Shown piece by piece: positions 5,822-6,737 of a stretch of 6,737 nucleotides of DNA. The translations under genes and the position numbers were made by a program. Source of the stretch: Bacillota bacterium (lineage in GTDB: Bacteria > Bacillota > Clostridia > Clostridiales > Clostridiaceae); assembly GCA_023424785.1 (NCBI GenBank), contig JAFADP010000123.1, positions 1 through 6,737 on the forward strand, given 5' to 3'. Below the pieces are notes generated by a model that searched no databases, had not been told where the DNA came from, and was given only the letters and a program-made list of their open reading frames with translations. Each line of letters starts with the position of its first letter. The first letter of the stretch is position 1.

Positions 5822-6109
5822 ATGAGTAAACAGTATGATAGGGAATTTAAAGAGAATGCAGTAAGATACTATAAAGAACATAAAGATTTAAATATGAAAA
5901 GATGCGCTACTAATCTAGGAATTGCTGCTTCTACTCTTGGTGATTGGGTTAAGAAGGCAGAAATTAATGATGGAGAAGTACCAACTAGAGGATCAGGTAA
6001 TTATTCAAGTGATGAAGCGAAAGAAAATGCTAAGTTAAGAAAAGAATTGAAAGACACAAAGGATGCACTTGAAATACTAAAAAAAGCCATAAGCATTCTG
6101 GGAAAATGA
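5822..6109 (+). CDS. IS3-family transposase OrfA (helix-turn-helix subunit)
   Basis: This 95-residue protein is the DNA-binding first half of the two-part IS3-family transposase. Residues 1-50 are the HTH_Tnp_1 domain: YDREFKENAVRYYKE is the first helix region, and CATNLGIAASTLGDWVKKAE (28-47) is the helix-turn-helix. Residues about 66-93 (ENAKLRKELKDTKDALEILK) form the leucine-zipper-like coiled coil used for multimerisation in this family. GGAGG (5810-5814) lies 7 nt before the ATG. The stop TGA overlaps an ATG of orfB (ATGA, 6106-6109). The gene looks intact, but its partner OrfB is cut short, so no functional OrfAB transposase can be made here. If expressed, OrfA alone may bind and repress related IS3 copies elsewhere. 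Confidence 0.92.
   Translation: MSKQYDREFKENAVRYYKEHKDLNMKRCATNLGIAASTLGDWVKKAEINDGEVPTRGSGNYSSDEAKENAKLRKELKDTKDALEILKKAISILGK
6079..6085 (+). promoter_or_regulatory. Programmed -1 frameshift slippery site of the IS3 element
   Basis: Seven A residues are read in the orfA frame as A AAA AAA. A -1 slip moves ribosomes into the orfB frame, which is open from here (Ser-His-Lys-His-Ser-Gly-Lys) to the orfB ATG at 6106. This is the standard IS3 way of making OrfAB. It is now a relic because orfB is truncated. Confidence 0.7.
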
Positions 6110-6237
6110 CACAAGCTATATTTATCGAAACTGCGAAAGCAGAAGCTCTAGCAGCTAAAGATAAGAAACGCCGACTTAATGTCAGCGGAGTGCTTAGAAT
6201 ATTAGGCGTTTCAAGAAATGGTATTAACGTTAATTGA
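6106..6237 (+). pseudogene. IS3-family transposase OrfB, truncated after about 39 codons
   Basis: Starting at the ATG that overlaps the orfA stop, the frame encodes 43 residues. Residues 1-39 (MTQAIFIETAKAEALA then KRRLNVSGVLRILGVSRNG, with a lysine-rich linker) match the N-terminal helix-turn-helix region of IS3/IS150-type OrfB, where an aromatic residue and a basic linker normally follow SRNG. Instead the frame runs into INVN and stops at 6235-6237, because the DNA from about 6222 belongs to another element on the opposite strand. The rve integrase domain with its DDE triad is completely absent. Clearly non-functional. Confidence 0.8.
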
Positions 6238-6737
6238 TCAGAACGTTCACTAGATACATCAACGCCAACTATATATTCACCCTCAACACCGATTTGAATA
6301 TTATAGCCTGGTTTTAATTGACCATTTTTCATATGATCCTCCTTCATATGCATGAAGGTTGCGTCTTTATCAGTTTTAGAAAAACTATTACGACCATTAA
6401 ATATCTTATTATACTCATCATAATTACTTTGCTTTTCGATAAACTCTTCTAAAGCTTCTATATATTTTTGTAATTTACTTTTTCTTTTACCTTTTCCATA
6501 AACAAATTCAATGTTATTGGCTTCTTTAATATCATATAATTTAGATAATATCCTTCTCATCTTTTCAACAGTGATTTTATTCTCTAAATCTCCTAAATCC
6601 ATTTTAAAATCTAAAGCTATATAAGGTAATAATTCTTTAATTTTATTTTGTAATTTAGATTCAAATTTATCAGTAGATTTCTTCCATACAAAAGTATATT
6701 TATTAGCATTCGCTTCGATTTTAGTTCCATCAATAAA
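6210..6737 (-). pseudogene. IS1182-family transposase fragment, C-terminus lost, N-terminus beyond window
   Basis: Read from the right edge, 176 codons are open and match the middle of IS1182-family transposases. FIDGTKIEANANKYTFVW (first 18 residues) contains the first catalytic Asp in IDGT. RNSFSKTDKDATFMHMKEDH and the following GQLKPGYNIQIG are the most conserved block of the family, and DQLTLIPFLE follows. At 6210-6221 homology ends: the frame continues to 6030 but there reads only the antisense of IS3 orfA/orfB. The rest of the catalytic domain, with the remaining acidic residues (usually in a DAGYGSEEN-like block), and the element's end are missing. The full protein is usually 450-550 residues. 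The ATG at 6602 is internal, not a start. Non-functional. Confidence 0.88.
6210..6737 (-). mobile_element. IS1182-family insertion sequence remnant, extends past the right edge
   Basis: The element is identified by its transposase fragment. Its transposase-3' terminus is absent at the junction with the IS3 remnant, and its other end is outside the window, so terminal repeats and target duplication cannot be examined. Confidence 0.75.

Larger units (their letters stand above)
5752..6222 (+). mobile_element. Truncated IS3-family insertion sequence (left part only)
   Basis: The fragment contains a complete orfA, a frameshift signal and the first 39 codons of orfB. Everything after, including the DDE catalytic domain and the right end, is missing. 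The left boundary is uncertain: 5752 is a guess based on the start of a stretch (AGTACAAGTTAAAAGTGGAT) that looks like an IS end, and no partner repeat is available to confirm it. The right boundary is the junction with an IS1182-family fragment at 6210-6222. Confidence 0.6.

Noticed and set aside
6030..6602. A 190-codon minus-strand reading frame spanning the IS junction, a possible fusion gene
   Set aside because: Its first 131 codons are the inside of an IS1182 transposase and the remainder is the antisense of IS3 orfA/orfB. The ATG at 6602 is internal to a frame that stays open to the window edge.

Overview
The window is very AT-rich. It has strong AGGAGG-type ribosome-binding sites, a textbook sigma-A promoter, a lipoprotein-type solute-binding protein and A/T-ending codons, all of which point to a Clostridium-like Firmicute. 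The species cannot be named from this sequence.

Region 1 (about 4417 down to 1, minus strand) is an assimilatory sulfate operon. A consensus promoter with a palindrome in the short leader precedes sbp (sulfate-binding lipoprotein), cysT and cysW (membrane permeases), cysA (ATPase) and the first 178 codons of an AprA-like adenylylsulfate reductase flavoprotein that runs off the left edge. Gaps are 2 to 34 nt, with SD sequences placed in or beside the end of the preceding gene. Sulfate is bound outside the cell by Sbp, moved in by CysTWA, presumably activated to APS by genes beyond the window, and reduced to sulfite by the AprA-like enzyme. Three start codons (cysT, cysW, cysA) are set here by SD spacing rather than by the longest reading frame.

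Region 2 (4530 to about 5700) is an Rpn-family (PD-(D/E)XK, PDDEXK_2) nuclease gene on the minus strand, followed by two hairpins that should separate it from the sbp promoter. Its C-terminal part contains ten tetrapeptide repeats (mostly GIEK, 12 nt each). It also has an excellent internal SD and ATG that could make a separate 130-residue C-terminal protein, while the full-length start has a poor SD. This matches the gene-within-gene toxin-antitoxin arrangement described for Rpn phage-defence proteins in E. coli, and is the most interesting feature here. A 20-bp near-identical palindromic sequence flanks the gene on both sides.

Region 3 (about 5717 to 6737) is insertion-sequence debris. An intact IS3-family orfA (with promoter, SD and A7 slippery site) leads into the first 39 codons of orfB, which stop abruptly at a junction with an oppositely oriented IS1182-family transposase fragment. 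Both genes are truncated at the same place, where about 12 bp fits both reading frames, suggesting a deletion or recombination between two elements. No tRNA, rRNA or CRISPR array is seen.
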